A stretch of DNA of 50,800 bases from Nitrosomonadales bacterium (GTDB lineage: Bacteria > Pseudomonadota > Gammaproteobacteria > Burkholderiales > Gallionellaceae). Position 1 is the stretch's first letter; every line of letters starts with the position of its first letter. The notes under the pieces are model-generated. The model was not told the origin of the DNA and searched no databases. It saw only the letters and a list, made by a program, of their open reading frames with translations. The position numbers were made by a program, and so were the translations under genes. Positions 1-8,802 of the stretch are shown piece by piece. The stretch spans positions 1 to 50,800 of the forward strand of contig JAHFQY010000007.1 of the NCBI GenBank assembly GCA_023259065.1, in the 5' to 3' direction.

Positions 1-30
1 AGCATGGCCGATGCGCGATTCCAAGATTAA
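1..30 (+). CDS. nuoB: C-terminal end of probable NuoB (partial)
   Basis: An open frame enters from the left edge and ends at a TAA at 28-30, giving a tail of nine residues (SMADARFQD). It stops 8 bases before nuoC, in the place where nuoB, the complex I subunit carrying cluster N2, sits in the standard gene order. The identification rests on position only, because the visible tail is too short to recognise. Confidence 0.5.
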   Translation, partial: SMADARFQD

Positions 31-38
31 GGTGAGAA

Positions 39-686
39 ATGGTTGCTGATTTGAATCTACTGTCCAGTTCGTTGCATGCCGCGCTGGGTGAACAGGTGGT
101 CAGCCTGGACAACGAGCTGGATGAATTGACTCTGGTGATACGGGCAAAAGACATGCTGGCGGTGTTTACCCGCTTGCGCGATGAGCCATTGTTTCACTTC
201 GAGCAACTGACCGACCTGTGCGGCCTTGATTACTCCACTTACGGCAGTGATGCCAGTGAGGGCGGCGTTTATCTGGCCAATGACTCGTCACTCCCCGCTG
301 CGTCCAGACCCAAGCGCTTTGCGGTGGTGTACCAGTTGCTGTCAATAAGCAACAAGGTGCGTTTGCGCGTCCGCGTATTTGCCGAGGACGACAGCATGCC
401 TGTCCTGTCTTCCGTGGCGCCAATTTGGCGCAGTGCAAACTGGTACGAACGCGAAGCCTTCGATCTGTACGGAATCATCTTCTCAGGCCATCCCGATTTG
501 CGCCGCATATTGACCGACTATGGTTTCGTTGGTAATCCTTTCCGCAAGGACTTTCCCTTGTCCGGCCATGTTGAAATGCGCTATGACCCGGAGCAAAAGC
601 GTGTCATTTACCAGCCGGTTTCGATAGAGCCGCGTGAAGTGACCCCGCGCATTGTGCGTGAAGAGCATTACGGTGGGTTGAAATGA
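39..686 (+). CDS. nuoC: NADH-quinone oxidoreductase subunit C (NuoC, 30 kDa subunit)
   Basis: A 215-residue hydrophilic subunit of the peripheral arm of complex I, which contacts NuoD and NuoB near the quinone site. The family signature is clear in the second half: [11 protein letters not shown], then [14 protein letters not shown] and [12 protein letters not shown]. The length suits a stand-alone NuoC rather than the fused NuoCD of enterobacteria. The ATG at 39 follows the purine-rich GGTGAGAA. nuoD follows after a 39-base gap, and the whole run down to nuoN reads as one operon. Confidence 0.97.
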   Translation: MVADLNLLSSSLHAALGEQVVSLDNELDELTLVIRAKDMLAVFTRLRDEPLFHFEQLTDLCGLDYSTYGSDASEGGVYLANDSSLPAASRPKRFAVVYQLLSISNKVRLRVRVFAEDDSMPVLSSVAPIWRSANWYEREAFDLYGIIFSGHPDLRRILTDYGFVGNPFRKDFPLSGHVEMRYDPEQKRVIYQPVSIEPREVTPRIVREEHYGGLK

Positions 687-725
687 AATTGAAAACTTCA
701 TGTCTCGGTGGTGAGGGTTTTTGTC

Positions 726-1979
726 ATGGCTGAAATCAAGAATTACACAATGAACCTGGGTCCGCAGCATCCTGCGGCGCACGGCGTGCTGCGCCTGGTG
801 CTGGAGCTGGACGGTGAGGTTATCGAGCGGGCTGATCCGCATATCGGGCTGCTGCATCGCGCCACGGAAAAGCTAGCTGAGCACAAAACCTTCCTGCAGT
901 CGGTTCCTTACATGGACAGGCTGGATTACGTTTCGATGATGTGCAATGAGCACGCCTATGTGATGGCGATCGAGAAGCTGCTCGGTATAGAAGTGCCGGT
1001 CAGGGCCGAATATATCCGCGTCATGTTTGATGAAATCACCCGCCTGCTCAATCATCTGCTCTGGCTTGGTGCGCATGGTCTTGACCTGGGGGCGCAGACG
1101 ATGCTGTTCTATACCTTCCGTGAGCGCGAGGCTCTGATGGATGCGTATGAGGCGGTATCCGGCGCGCGCATGCATGCCGCATATTTCCGTCCGGGCGGTG
1201 TTTACCGCGACCTGCCGGATAGCATGCCGCAGTACCAGGCTTCCAAGATACACAATGCCAAGGCTGTCCAGCGCATGAACGAGAGCCGTACGGGTTCATT
1301 GCTTGATTACCTGGAAAATTTCAGCAATGCATTTCCCGGTCACGTGGATGAGTATGAAACCCTGCTGACCGATAACCGTATCTGGAAACAGCGCACCGTT
1401 GGCATTGGCGTGGTGTCGCCGGAGCGTGCCAAGGCTCTCGGCTTCAGCGGCCCTATGCTGCGCGGTTCGGGCGTGGTTTGGGATCTGCGCAAGCATCAAA
1501 GTTACTCGGTATATGACCATCTTGATTTCGATATCCCAGTCGGGGTTGAGGGTGACTGCTATGACCGTTATCTGGTGCGCATAGAAGAAATGCGCCAGTC
1601 AAACCGCATTATCAAGCAGTGCATTGCCTGGTTGCGCGCCAACCCCGGCCCGGTAATGAGCGACAACCATAAAGTGGCCCCCCCTGCCCGCGAGGGGATG
1701 AAGCAGAACATGGAAGAGCTCATTCATCACTTCAAGCTGTTTACAGAAGGCATGCATGTTCCTCCCGGCGAGGTTTATTCCGCTGTAGAGCACCCCAAGG
1801 GCGAGTTTGGCATCTATCTGGTTTCGGATGGCGCCAACAAGCCTTATCGCATGAAAATCCGGGCTCCCGGCTTTGCCCATCTGGCGGGGCTGGACGAGAT
1901 GGCGCGTGGCCACATGATTGCCGACGTGGTGGCGATTATCGGCACGCAGGACATCGTTTTTGGAGAGATAGACCGCTAA
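726..1979 (+). CDS. nuoD: NADH-quinone oxidoreductase subunit D (NuoD, 49 kDa subunit)
   Basis: A 417-residue subunit that forms much of the quinone-binding cavity together with NuoB. The N-terminus [20 protein letters not shown] is the classical family start, so the ATG at 726 is preferred over the in-frame GTG at 708, which would add six unlikely residues. The conserved [22 protein letters not shown] and C-terminal DIVFGEIDR are present. The TAA stop shares one base with the ATG of nuoE (TAATG), implying translational coupling. Confidence 0.97.
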   Translation: MAEIKNYTMNLGPQHPAAHGVLRLVLELDGEVIERADPHIGLLHRATEKLAEHKTFLQSVPYMDRLDYVSMMCNEHAYVMAIEKLLGIEVPVRAEYIRVMFDEITRLLNHLLWLGAHGLDLGAQTMLFYTFREREALMDAYEAVSGARMHAAYFRPGGVYRDLPDSMPQYQASKIHNAKAVQRMNESRTGSLLDYLENFSNAFPGHVDEYETLLTDNRIWKQRTVGIGVVSPERAKALGFSGPMLRGSGVVWDLRKHQSYSVYDHLDFDIPVGVEGDCYDRYLVRIEEMRQSNRIIKQCIAWLRANPGPVMSDNHKVAPPAREGMKQNMEELIHHFKLFTEGMHVPPGEVYSAVEHPKGEFGIYLVSDGANKPYRMKIRAPGFAHLAGLDEMARGHMIADVVAIIGTQDIVFGEIDR

Positions 1980-2473
1980 TGTTATCCCAACCTATCCAGG
2001 AAAAATTGGACCGCGAACTGAAGAAATATCCGGTCGACCAGAAGCAGTCAGCCGTAATGTCGGCACTGCGCTTTGTGCAGGATGAGAAGGGCTGGATTGC
2101 CCCGGAGGATATGGCTGATGTAGCAGCCTATCTGGGCATGGCGCAGATGGCCGTGTATGAGGTGGCCAGTTTCTACCATATGTACAACCTCAAACCCATG
2201 GGGAAACACACACTGACCGTGTGCACCAATTTGCCCTGCCAGTTGAGCGGTGCGGCAGACACGGTAGCCCACCTCAAAACCAGACTGGGCATAGGCCTGG
2301 GCGAAGTGACAGCGGACGGGAAGTTTGGCCTGCGCGAAGGCGAGTGCATGGGCGCGTGTGTGGATGCGCCGATGTTCACCGTCAACAACCGGAAATTGTG
2401 CGGCCGCCTGACCGCCGAGAAAATTGATCAGATTCTGGCCGAGCTGTCTACGGAACAGGGAGCCAAGCCATGA
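1979..2473 (+). CDS. nuoE: NADH-quinone oxidoreductase subunit E (NuoE, 24 kDa subunit)
   Basis: A 164-residue thioredoxin-like subunit of the NADH-dehydrogenase module, carrying [2Fe-2S] cluster N1a. The four ligand cysteines fall in the usual pattern, CTNLPC followed about 40 residues later by GECMGAC. The N-terminal helical part ([19 protein letters not shown]) is also typical. The start overlaps the nuoD stop by one base, and the TGA overlaps the nuoF ATG (ATGA). Confidence 0.97.
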   Translation: MLSQPIQEKLDRELKKYPVDQKQSAVMSALRFVQDEKGWIAPEDMADVAAYLGMAQMAVYEVASFYHMYNLKPMGKHTLTVCTNLPCQLSGAADTVAHLKTRLGIGLGEVTADGKFGLREGECMGACVDAPMFTVNNRKLCGRLTAEKIDQILAELSTEQGAKP

Positions 2474-3735
2474 GCGCGCCAATACTCCTGAACACACTGC
2501 ATTTTGACCAGCCCTGGACGCTGGACAACTACCTTAAAGTAGGCGGCTATCAGGCGCTACGCAAAGTGCTGGAGCAGAAAATGAAGCCGGAGGAAATCAT
2601 TGCCGAGGTGAAAGCCTCTGGCTTGCGCGGCCGCGGTGGCGCCGGTTTCCCTACCGGGCTGAAGTGGACCTTCATGCCGACCAACTACAGCGGCGACAAA
2701 TACCTGGTATGCAACTCTGACGAGGGCGAGCCGGGCACCTGCAAGGACAGGGACATCCTGCGCTACAACCCGCACAGCCTGATTGAAGGCATGCTGATTG
2801 CCGCTTACACCATGGATGTGAGAACCGGCTACAACTATGTTCATGGTGAAATCTTTGAAGCCTACGAGCGCATGGAGGCGGCTTGCGAAGAGGCGCGCAA
2901 AGCCGGCTATCTCGGCAACAACATTTTCGGCTCAGGCTTCAGTTTTGATCTGCACAACCACCTGGGCTACGGCGCTTACGTGTGCGGTGAAGAAACCGCG
3001 CTGCTGGAGTCGCTGGAGGGCAAGAAAGGCCAGCCGCGCTTCAAGCCGCCGTTCCCGGCCAGCTTCGGCCTGTATGGCAAGCCTACCACCATCAACAACA
3101 CAGAGACCTTTGCCAGCATTCCCTACATTATCAGGGAGGGCGGGAAAAAATTCGCCGACATGGGCGTGCCCAACAGTGGCGGGGTGAAGCTGTTCTCGAT
3201 TTCCGGTCATGTGAACAAGCCAGGCAATTTTGAAGTGCCGCTGGGGACGCCGTTCAGCAAGCTGCTGGAAATGGCCGGCGGCGTGCGTGGCGGCAACAAG
3301 CTCAAGGCGGTGATCCCCGGCGGCTCCTCCATGCCGGTCCTGCCCGCCGAGATCATGATGGATCTCAATATGGATTTTGATTCCGTGCAGAAGGCGGGGT
3401 CCTATCTGGGCACCGGCGCCATCATCGTGATGGATGAGACCACCTGCATGGTGCGCGCCCTGGAGCGGTTGTCCTATTTCTACTATGAGGAATCCTGCGG
3501 CCAGTGCACGCCATGCCGCGAAGGCACGGGCTGGTTGTACCGCATCGTGCACCGCATCGAAAACGGCGAGGGGCGGCCGGAAGACCTGGATCTGTTGCTG
3601 GATCTGTGCGGCAATATTGCCGGGCGCACCATCTGCGCCCTGGGGGATGCGGCGGCGTGGCCGGTGCAGGGCTTCCTCAAGCATTACCGCAAGGAATTTG
3701 AATACCACATTGAACACAAGCGTTGCTTGGTGTAG
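2470..3735 (+). CDS. nuoF: NADH-quinone oxidoreductase subunit F (NuoF, 51 kDa subunit)
   Basis: A 421-residue flavoprotein that binds NADH, FMN and [4Fe-4S] cluster N3 and is the electron entry point of complex I. The glycine-rich NADH/FMN loop [16 protein letters not shown] is near residue 55. The cluster ligands are [11 protein letters not shown] near residue 345, with the fourth cysteine in RTICALGD near residue 391. Length and start ([12 protein letters not shown], overlapping the nuoE stop by four bases) fit the family. Confidence 0.97.
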   Translation: MSAPILLNTLHFDQPWTLDNYLKVGGYQALRKVLEQKMKPEEIIAEVKASGLRGRGGAGFPTGLKWTFMPTNYSGDKYLVCNSDEGEPGTCKDRDILRYNPHSLIEGMLIAAYTMDVRTGYNYVHGEIFEAYERMEAACEEARKAGYLGNNIFGSGFSFDLHNHLGYGAYVCGEETALLESLEGKKGQPRFKPPFPASFGLYGKPTTINNTETFASIPYIIREGGKKFADMGVPNSGGVKLFSISGHVNKPGNFEVPLGTPFSKLLEMAGGVRGGNKLKAVIPGGSSMPVLPAEIMMDLNMDFDSVQKAGSYLGTGAIIVMDETTCMVRALERLSYFYYEESCGQCTPCREGTGWLYRIVHRIENGEGRPEDLDLLLDLCGNIAGRTICALGDAAAWPVQGFLKHYRKEFEYHIEHKRCLV

Positions 3736-3755
3736 TGCTGACGGACGGGTGCGTA

Positions 3756-6155
3756 ATGATTAACATCGAAATTGACGGCAAGCACATCGAATCGGAAAGT
3801 GGTTCCACCATTATCCAGGCCGCACACAGTGCGGGCATTGCGATTCCGCATTTTTGCTATCACAAGAAACTTTCCATCGCGGCCAACTGCCGCATGTGCC
3901 TGGTGCAGGTCGAGAAGGCGCCCAAGCCGCTGCCGGCCTGCGCCACCCCGGTTAGCGAGGGCATGAAGGTGTTCACCGTATCGGAGCAGGCGGTGAAGGC
4001 GCAAAAAGGCGTGATGGAATTCCTGCTGATCAACCACCCGCTGGATTGCCCGATCTGCGATCAGGGCGGCGAATGCCAGTTGCAGGACCTGGCTGTTGGA
4101 TACGGTGGCGTTGCATCGCGCTACGCGGAAGCAAAACGCGTTGTAACGCACAAGGACATCGGTCCTCTGGTTTCTGCGGAGGAAATGAGCCGCTGCATCA
4201 ACTGCACGCGCTGTGTGCGCTTTGGCCAGGAAATTGCCGGGGTAATGGAGCTGGGCCAGGCATTCCGTGGCGAACATGCCGAAATCATGAGCTTTGTTTC
4301 CAGCACGGTCGATTCCGAGCTGTCCGGCAACATGATAGATCTGTGCCCTGTGGGGGCGCTGACCAGCAAGCCTTTCCGCTACAGCGCGCGCGCCTGGGAG
4401 CTGTCGCGCCGCCGTTCCATCAGCCCGCATGACAGCCTGGGGTCCAATCTTGCCGTGCAGGTAAAAGGCAATCAGGTAATGCGCGTGCTGCCGGTCGAAA
4501 ACGAGGCGATCAACGAGTGCTGGCTGTCTGACCGCGACCGCTTCAGCTACACGGCGCTGAATGTGCCGGAACGCCTGACCAAACCCATGATCAAGCAGGG
4601 CGGCAAGTGGCAGGAAGTGGAATGGCAAACCGCGCTGGAATATATCAGCCATGGTCTGCGCGACATCGCCAAGAGGGGTGGGGCAGAACAAATCGGCGCA
4701 CTGGCTACCCCCAATTCCACATTGGAAGAAATGTATCTGCTGCAAAAACTGCTGCGCGGGCTGGGTAGCAACAATGTCGATTTCCGCCTGCGTCAGTCCG
4801 ATTTCAGTGCTGATGGCAAGCAGGCGGGCGCCCCCTGGTTGGGCATGGCCGTTGCTGACATCAATCAGGCTGATCGTTTCCTGCTGGTGGGTAGCTTTTT
4901 GCGCAAGGATCACCCATTGCTGGCTTCGCGTATTCGCCAGGCCGTCAAGCGCGGTGCACAGGCGAATGTGCTGCACAGCACCGACGACGACCTGCTGATG
5001 GCTGTGGCCAACAAATCCATTGTCGCCCCATCCGCAATGGTGTCCGTATTGGCGCAGATTCTGCAGGCGCTGGCGACGGAGAAAAAAGCCCGGCTGGATG
5101 GTGCCGTGCAAGCGCTGGTGCAAGCTGGCTCACCTTCGGCCGAGGCTGTTGCGATTGCAAAAAATCTGGCCGGCGGCCAACACCCGGCCATCCTGCTCGG
5201 CAACTTTGCCCAACAACACCCGCAAGCCGCGCAACTGCAATTGCTGGCACAGCATATCGCAGCACTGTGCAATGCAAAATTCGGTTTTATGGGAGAGGCT
5301 GCCAACAGCTTGGGCGGTCATCTGGCACAAGCCGTGCCCTTCGCGGGCGGCAAGGCCGGCATGAATGCCACAGCCATGCTGGCCGCTCCGCGCAAGGCAT
5401 ATCTGTTGCTGAACGTGGAAGCCGAGCTGGATACGCACAACCCGCAGCAGGCATTGGCTGCGATGTATGCCGCCGATATGGTGGTGGCCATGTCGGCATA
5501 CAAACACTTTGCCAGCGACTATGCCGATGTGATGCTGCCGATTGCGCCGTTTACCGAAACGTCAGGCACCTTTGTGAACACCGAGGGCAGGGTGCAAAGC
5601 TTTAATGGCACCGTCAAACCGTTGGGCGAGGCGCGCCCTGCCTGGAAGGTGCTGCGCGTGCTGGGAAATATGCTGAATGTGGAAGGCTTTGACCATGATT
5701 CCAGTGAAGCGGTACGCGATGAAGCGCTGGGCGGCATGGACGTTTCGAGCAAATTGAATAACACACTAGGCGGGACTGAGGTGCGAGGACTGGGGACTGA
5801 GCAAGCCCCTGCGCACCACTCGGCACCCGGCCCTCAGTCCTCAGCCCTATCCGGTCTCCAGCGTGTTGCCGACGTGCCTATCTACTCCAGCGACGCCATG
5901 GTGCGTCGCGCGCCGCCGCTGCAAGCCACTCATGATGCATTGCCGCCATCTGCCGCGATGCACGGTGATGAGCTTGCAAAATTGGGCCTGAAGCCGGGCG
6001 ACATGGTTAAGGCAAGCCAGGGCGAGGGCAGCGTGCGGCTCAGCGTCGTGCTGGATAACAGGCTGCCCAGAGGCGTGGTCAGGGTGGCTGCAGGTCACGC
6101 ACTCACCGCAAAGATGGGCGCAATGTTCGGAACTATTAGCGTGGAGCGCGCATAA
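3756..6155 (+). CDS. nuoG: NADH-quinone oxidoreductase subunit G (NuoG, 75 kDa subunit) with in-frame insertion
   Basis: A 799-residue iron-sulfur subunit. Residues 1-75 are a [2Fe-2S] ferredoxin fold (Cys34, 45, 48, 62). His94 with Cys98, 101 and 107 ligates a [4Fe-4S] cluster, and CINCTRC (147-153) plus the cysteine in DLCPVGAL ligate another. The rest is a degenerate molybdopterin-oxidoreductase domain. MINIEIDGK at 3756 is the family start; an upstream in-frame TTG at 3723 overlaps nuoF and was rejected. Residues about 672-702 are low-complexity and come from an imperfect DNA palindrome (5786-5848), which looks like an inserted intergenic-type repeat that kept the frame. Confidence 0.96.
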   Translation: MINIEIDGKHIESESGSTIIQAAHSAGIAIPHFCYHKKLSIAANCRMCLVQVEKAPKPLPACATPVSEGMKVFTVSEQAVKAQKGVMEFLLINHPLDCPICDQGGECQLQDLAVGYGGVASRYAEAKRVVTHKDIGPLVSAEEMSRCINCTRCVRFGQEIAGVMELGQAFRGEHAEIMSFVSSTVDSELSGNMIDLCPVGALTSKPFRYSARAWELSRRRSISPHDSLGSNLAVQVKGNQVMRVLPVENEAINECWLSDRDRFSYTALNVPERLTKPMIKQGGKWQEVEWQTALEYISHGLRDIAKRGGAEQIGALATPNSTLEEMYLLQKLLRGLGSNNVDFRLRQSDFSADGKQAGAPWLGMAVADINQADRFLLVGSFLRKDHPLLASRIRQAVKRGAQANVLHSTDDDLLMAVANKSIVAPSAMVSVLAQILQALATEKKARLDGAVQALVQAGSPSAEAVAIAKNLAGGQHPAILLGNFAQQHPQAAQLQLLAQHIAALCNAKFGFMGEAANSLGGHLAQAVPFAGGKAGMNATAMLAAPRKAYLLLNVEAELDTHNPQQALAAMYAADMVVAMSAYKHFASDYADVMLPIAPFTETSGTFVNTEGRVQSFNGTVKPLGEARPAWKVLRVLGNMLNVEGFDHDSSEAVRDEALGGMDVSSKLNNTLGGTEVRGLGTEQAPAHHSAPGPQSSALSGLQRVADVPIYSSDAMVRRAPPLQATHDALPPSAAMHGDELAKLGLKPGDMVKASQGEGSVRLSVVLDNRLPRGVVRVAAGHALTAKMGAMFGTISVERA
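5786..5848. repeat. Imperfect inverted repeat inside nuoG
   Basis: The arms 5786-5801 (AGGACTGGGGACTGAG) and 5833-5848 (CTCAGTCCTCAGCCCT) match at 14 of 16 positions as inverted copies, around a 31-base loop. A further GGGACTGAG lies just upstream at 5772-5780. The block is translated in frame as a Gly/Ser/Pro/Ala-rich linker in NuoG. Confidence 0.7.
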
Positions 6156-7253
6156 ATGGAAGCTCAAATACTGCATTTGTTTCAGTGGTTCTGGAGCCTG
6201 TTCGGGCTGTGGGATTTGCTGTGGGGCGTTATCGAGCCAATCTGGCCGATGTTATGGATCTTGATCAAGATTGTGGCCATTGTTGCGCCCCTGATGATAG
6301 GTGTGGCGTATCTGACTTATGCCGAGCGCAAGATATTGGCCTACATGCAGGTGCGTGTGGGGCCCAACCGGGTTGGTTATTACGGTTTGCTGCAACCTAT
6401 CGTTGACGGTGTCAAGCTGCTGTTCAAGGAACTGATTGTTCCCATTCGCTCAAACAAATTCCTGTTTGCCATTTCGCCGGTGCTTGTACTGGCGCCCGCA
6501 TTGGCCGCCTGGGCCGTGATTCCGTTCTCGAATGGCGTGGTGCTGGCAAACGTAAATGCCGGCATGCTGTACATCCTGTCGATGACTTCAATCGGTGTTT
6601 ATGGCGTGATCATTGCGGGCTGGGCATCCAACTCGAAATATGCCTTTCTGGGCTCGATGCGTTCAGCGGCGCAAATGGTGTCTTACGAGCTGCCCATGGG
6701 ATTCGCGCTGGTGTGCGTATTGATGGCTGCGCAAAGCATGAACCTGACAGATATCGTCAATGGACAACAAAGCAAAGCCGGATTGTTTGGTTGGTACCTG
6801 ATTCCATTGTTCCCGATGTTCGTCATCTACTTTATTTCCGGTGTGGCAGAAACCAACCGCGCTCCCTTCGATATGGCGGAAGGCGAGTCGGAAATTGTGG
6901 CGGGATTCCACGTGGAATATTCCGGCATGGGGTTTGCCTTGTTCTTCCTGGGCGAATACGCCAACATGATTTTGATTTCCGCCCTGACTTCATTGTTCTT
7001 CCTCGGTGGCTGGCTGAGCCCCTTCCATGGCTGGCCATTGCTGGGTGCGGCAACAGACTGGATTCCGGGTATCGTTTGGCTGCTGGGCAAGATGTTCTTC
7101 ATCCTGTTCATGTTCCTGTGGTTCCGTGCAACTTTCCCCCGTTATCGCTATGACCAGTTGATGCGCCTGGGATGGAAGATACTTATTCCCTTCACACTGC
7201 TTTGGGTGGTTGTGGTTGCGGCCTGGATGCAAACCCCCTTGTGGCTGTGGTAA
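6156..7253 (+). CDS. nuoH: NADH-quinone oxidoreductase subunit H (NuoH)
   Basis: A 365-residue integral membrane subunit at the junction of the membrane and peripheral arms, which lines the quinone entry channel. It has several hydrophobic helices and the conserved loops [20 protein letters not shown] (near residue 55) and [20 protein letters not shown] (near residue 232), the latter carrying the acidic residues of the E-channel. The ATG directly follows the nuoG TAA with no gap. The length is slightly above the usual 325-350 because of a longer N-terminus. Confidence 0.97.
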   Translation: MEAQILHLFQWFWSLFGLWDLLWGVIEPIWPMLWILIKIVAIVAPLMIGVAYLTYAERKILAYMQVRVGPNRVGYYGLLQPIVDGVKLLFKELIVPIRSNKFLFAISPVLVLAPALAAWAVIPFSNGVVLANVNAGMLYILSMTSIGVYGVIIAGWASNSKYAFLGSMRSAAQMVSYELPMGFALVCVLMAAQSMNLTDIVNGQQSKAGLFGWYLIPLFPMFVIYFISGVAETNRAPFDMAEGESEIVAGFHVEYSGMGFALFFLGEYANMILISALTSLFFLGGWLSPFHGWPLLGAATDWIPGIVWLLGKMFFILFMFLWFRATFPRYRYDQLMRLGWKILIPFTLLWVVVVAAWMQTPLWLW

Positions 7254-7271
7254 GTGGCCAAGGATAAGAAA

Positions 7272-7760
7272 ATGGAAAAGATCTCGAAATTCATTAAGAC
7301 CTTCCTGCTCCTGGAGTTGCTCCGGGGTATGTCGGTGACCCTGCGCAATATGTTTTCGCGCAATATTACGGTGCACTTCCCGGAAGAAAAAACCCCGCAG
7401 AGTCACCGTTTTCGCGGGTTGCACGCGCAGCGGCGCTACCCCAACGGTGAAGAACGCTGCATCGGCTGCAAGCTGTGCGAGGCGGTCTGTCCGGCGCTGG
7501 CGATCAATATTGAGGTTGCCGAGAGGGAAGACGGCACGCGCCGCACCACGCGCTACGACATTGACCTGACCAAGTGCATCTTCTGCGGTTTTTGCGAAGA
7601 GGCGTGCCCGGTGGATGCGATTGTGGAAACACGAATCTTTGAGTATCACGGCGAAAATTGCGGCGATCTTTACTACACCAAGCAGATGTTGCTGGCGGTG
7701 GGTGACAAGCACGAAGTGCAAATTGCCAAAGACCGCGCGGCAGATGCCAAATATCGTTAA
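7272..7760 (+). CDS. nuoI: NADH-quinone oxidoreductase subunit I (NuoI)
   Basis: A 162-residue ferredoxin-like subunit with two [4Fe-4S] clusters (N6a, N6b) on the path to N2. The motifs are [12 protein letters not shown] and [12 protein letters not shown]. The ATG at 7272 has AAGGA eight bases upstream and gives the normal NuoI length. A GTG at 7254, immediately after the nuoH stop, is in frame but would add MAKDKK and lacks a ribosome-binding site. Confidence 0.96.
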   Translation: MEKISKFIKTFLLLELLRGMSVTLRNMFSRNITVHFPEEKTPQSHRFRGLHAQRRYPNGEERCIGCKLCEAVCPALAINIEVAEREDGTRRTTRYDIDLTKCIFCGFCEEACPVDAIVETRIFEYHGENCGDLYYTKQMLLAVGDKHEVQIAKDRAADAKYR

Positions 7761-7772
7761 GGGCCAGAGAAT

Positions 7773-8408
7773 ATGTTGACGAATTTGTTTGTGAGCTTGA
7801 TGGCGAATTTCCAGGCCCTGGTTTTCTTCATGCTGGCCATCATTACCGTGATTGCTGCATTGCGCGTGATTACTTCGCGCGATCCGGTGCACGCCGCGCT
7901 GTTTCTGGTGCTGATCTTTTTCAGCACGGCCGGCATCTGGATGCTGATGGAAGCCGAATTCCTGGCGCTTACCCTGGTACTGGTCTATGTCGGCGCGGTG
8001 ATGGTGCTGTTCCTGTTTGTGGTAATGATGCTGGACATCAACCTGGAAAGGTTGCGCGAGGGTTTCTGGCGCTGGTTCCCGTTTGGTGCGGCACTCGCCG
8101 TGGTCATGGTGGTTGAAATGGTGTGGGTGCTAGGTAACGAGCAAACCGCAAAAACAGGTGAGCATGTGGCCAAGCACGCGGCCAATTACAGCAACACCAA
8201 GGAACTTGGCCGCCTGATTTATACCGACTATGTGTATGCATTTGAGCTGGCTGCCGTGATCCTGCTGGTGGCAATTGTTGCCGCCATTGCCCTGGCCTTC
8301 CGCCGCCGTGGCGGCACCAAGCGCCAGGATTCCGAAAAGCAGGTGGCGGTCAAGCGCGCAGACAGGATACGCCTCGTGTCCGTGTCGCCAGAAAAACGCG
8401 GAGAGTAA
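7773..8408 (+). CDS. nuoJ: NADH-quinone oxidoreductase subunit J (NuoJ)
   Basis: A 211-residue membrane subunit with about five hydrophobic helices and the conserved stretches [22 protein letters not shown] and [16 protein letters not shown]; the latter contains the pi-bulge helix region of the family. The C-terminus is a basic, polar tail. It follows nuoI by 12 bases and is followed by an 83-base gap before nuoK, the longest space in this operon. Confidence 0.95.
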   Translation: MLTNLFVSLMANFQALVFFMLAIITVIAALRVITSRDPVHAALFLVLIFFSTAGIWMLMEAEFLALTLVLVYVGAVMVLFLFVVMMLDINLERLREGFWRWFPFGAALAVVMVVEMVWVLGNEQTAKTGEHVAKHAANYSNTKELGRLIYTDYVYAFELAAVILLVAIVAAIALAFRRRGGTKRQDSEKQVAVKRADRIRLVSVSPEKRGE

Positions 8409-8449
8409 TGGCTGGGGCAGCCGCTGAAGCGCAGACGAATATTTTGATG

Positions 8450-8467
8450 ATGGATCTGTGGATCCAT
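8450..8467. repeat. Small hairpin between nuoJ and nuoK
   Basis: A perfect 7-bp stem, ATGGATC and GATCCAT, with a TGTG loop. There is no T-run, so it is not a typical terminator. It lies 25 bases upstream of the nuoK start. Confidence 0.5.
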
Positions 8468-8491
8468 CCTGGGGAGAAGGGGAAGAACGTG

Positions 8492-8800
8492 ATGAATTTG
8501 AGCCTGTCGCATTATTTGATACTGGATGCGGTGCTGTTTGCCATCAGTGTGGTCGGAATTTTCCTGAACCACAAAAACCTGATCGTTCTGCTAATGGCGA
8601 TCGAGCTGATGCTGCTGGCGGTGAACACCAACTTCATCGCTTTTTCGCATTACCTTGGCGATACGGCCGGGCAAATATTTGTATTCTTCATTATGACTGT
8701 GCTTGCGGCTGAGGCTGCGATAGGACTGGCCATCTTGGTGGTTTTGTTCCGTAACCTGCGCACCATCAATGTGGACGATCTCGGCAGTCTGAAGGGTTAA
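8492..8800 (+). CDS. nuoK: NADH-quinone oxidoreductase subunit K (NuoK)
   Basis: A 102-residue, three-helix antiporter-like membrane subunit. The family pattern is present: [20 protein letters not shown] at the N-terminus, [16 protein letters not shown] with the conserved glutamate in helix 2, and [17 protein letters not shown] with the second glutamate in helix 3. The ATG at 8492 follows GGAGAAGGGGAAG and gives the usual length. An earlier ATG at 8408, overlapping the nuoJ stop, would add 28 residues not typical of the family. Confidence 0.95.
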   Translation: MNLSLSHYLILDAVLFAISVVGIFLNHKNLIVLLMAIELMLLAVNTNFIAFSHYLGDTAGQIFVFFIMTVLAAEAAIGLAILVVLFRNLRTINVDDLGSLKG

Positions 8801-8802
8801 GT

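Noticed and set aside
3684..5123. Long minus-strand open frame (479 codons)
   Set aside because: It is antisense to nuoG, has a His/Gln-rich shadow composition and no family motif.
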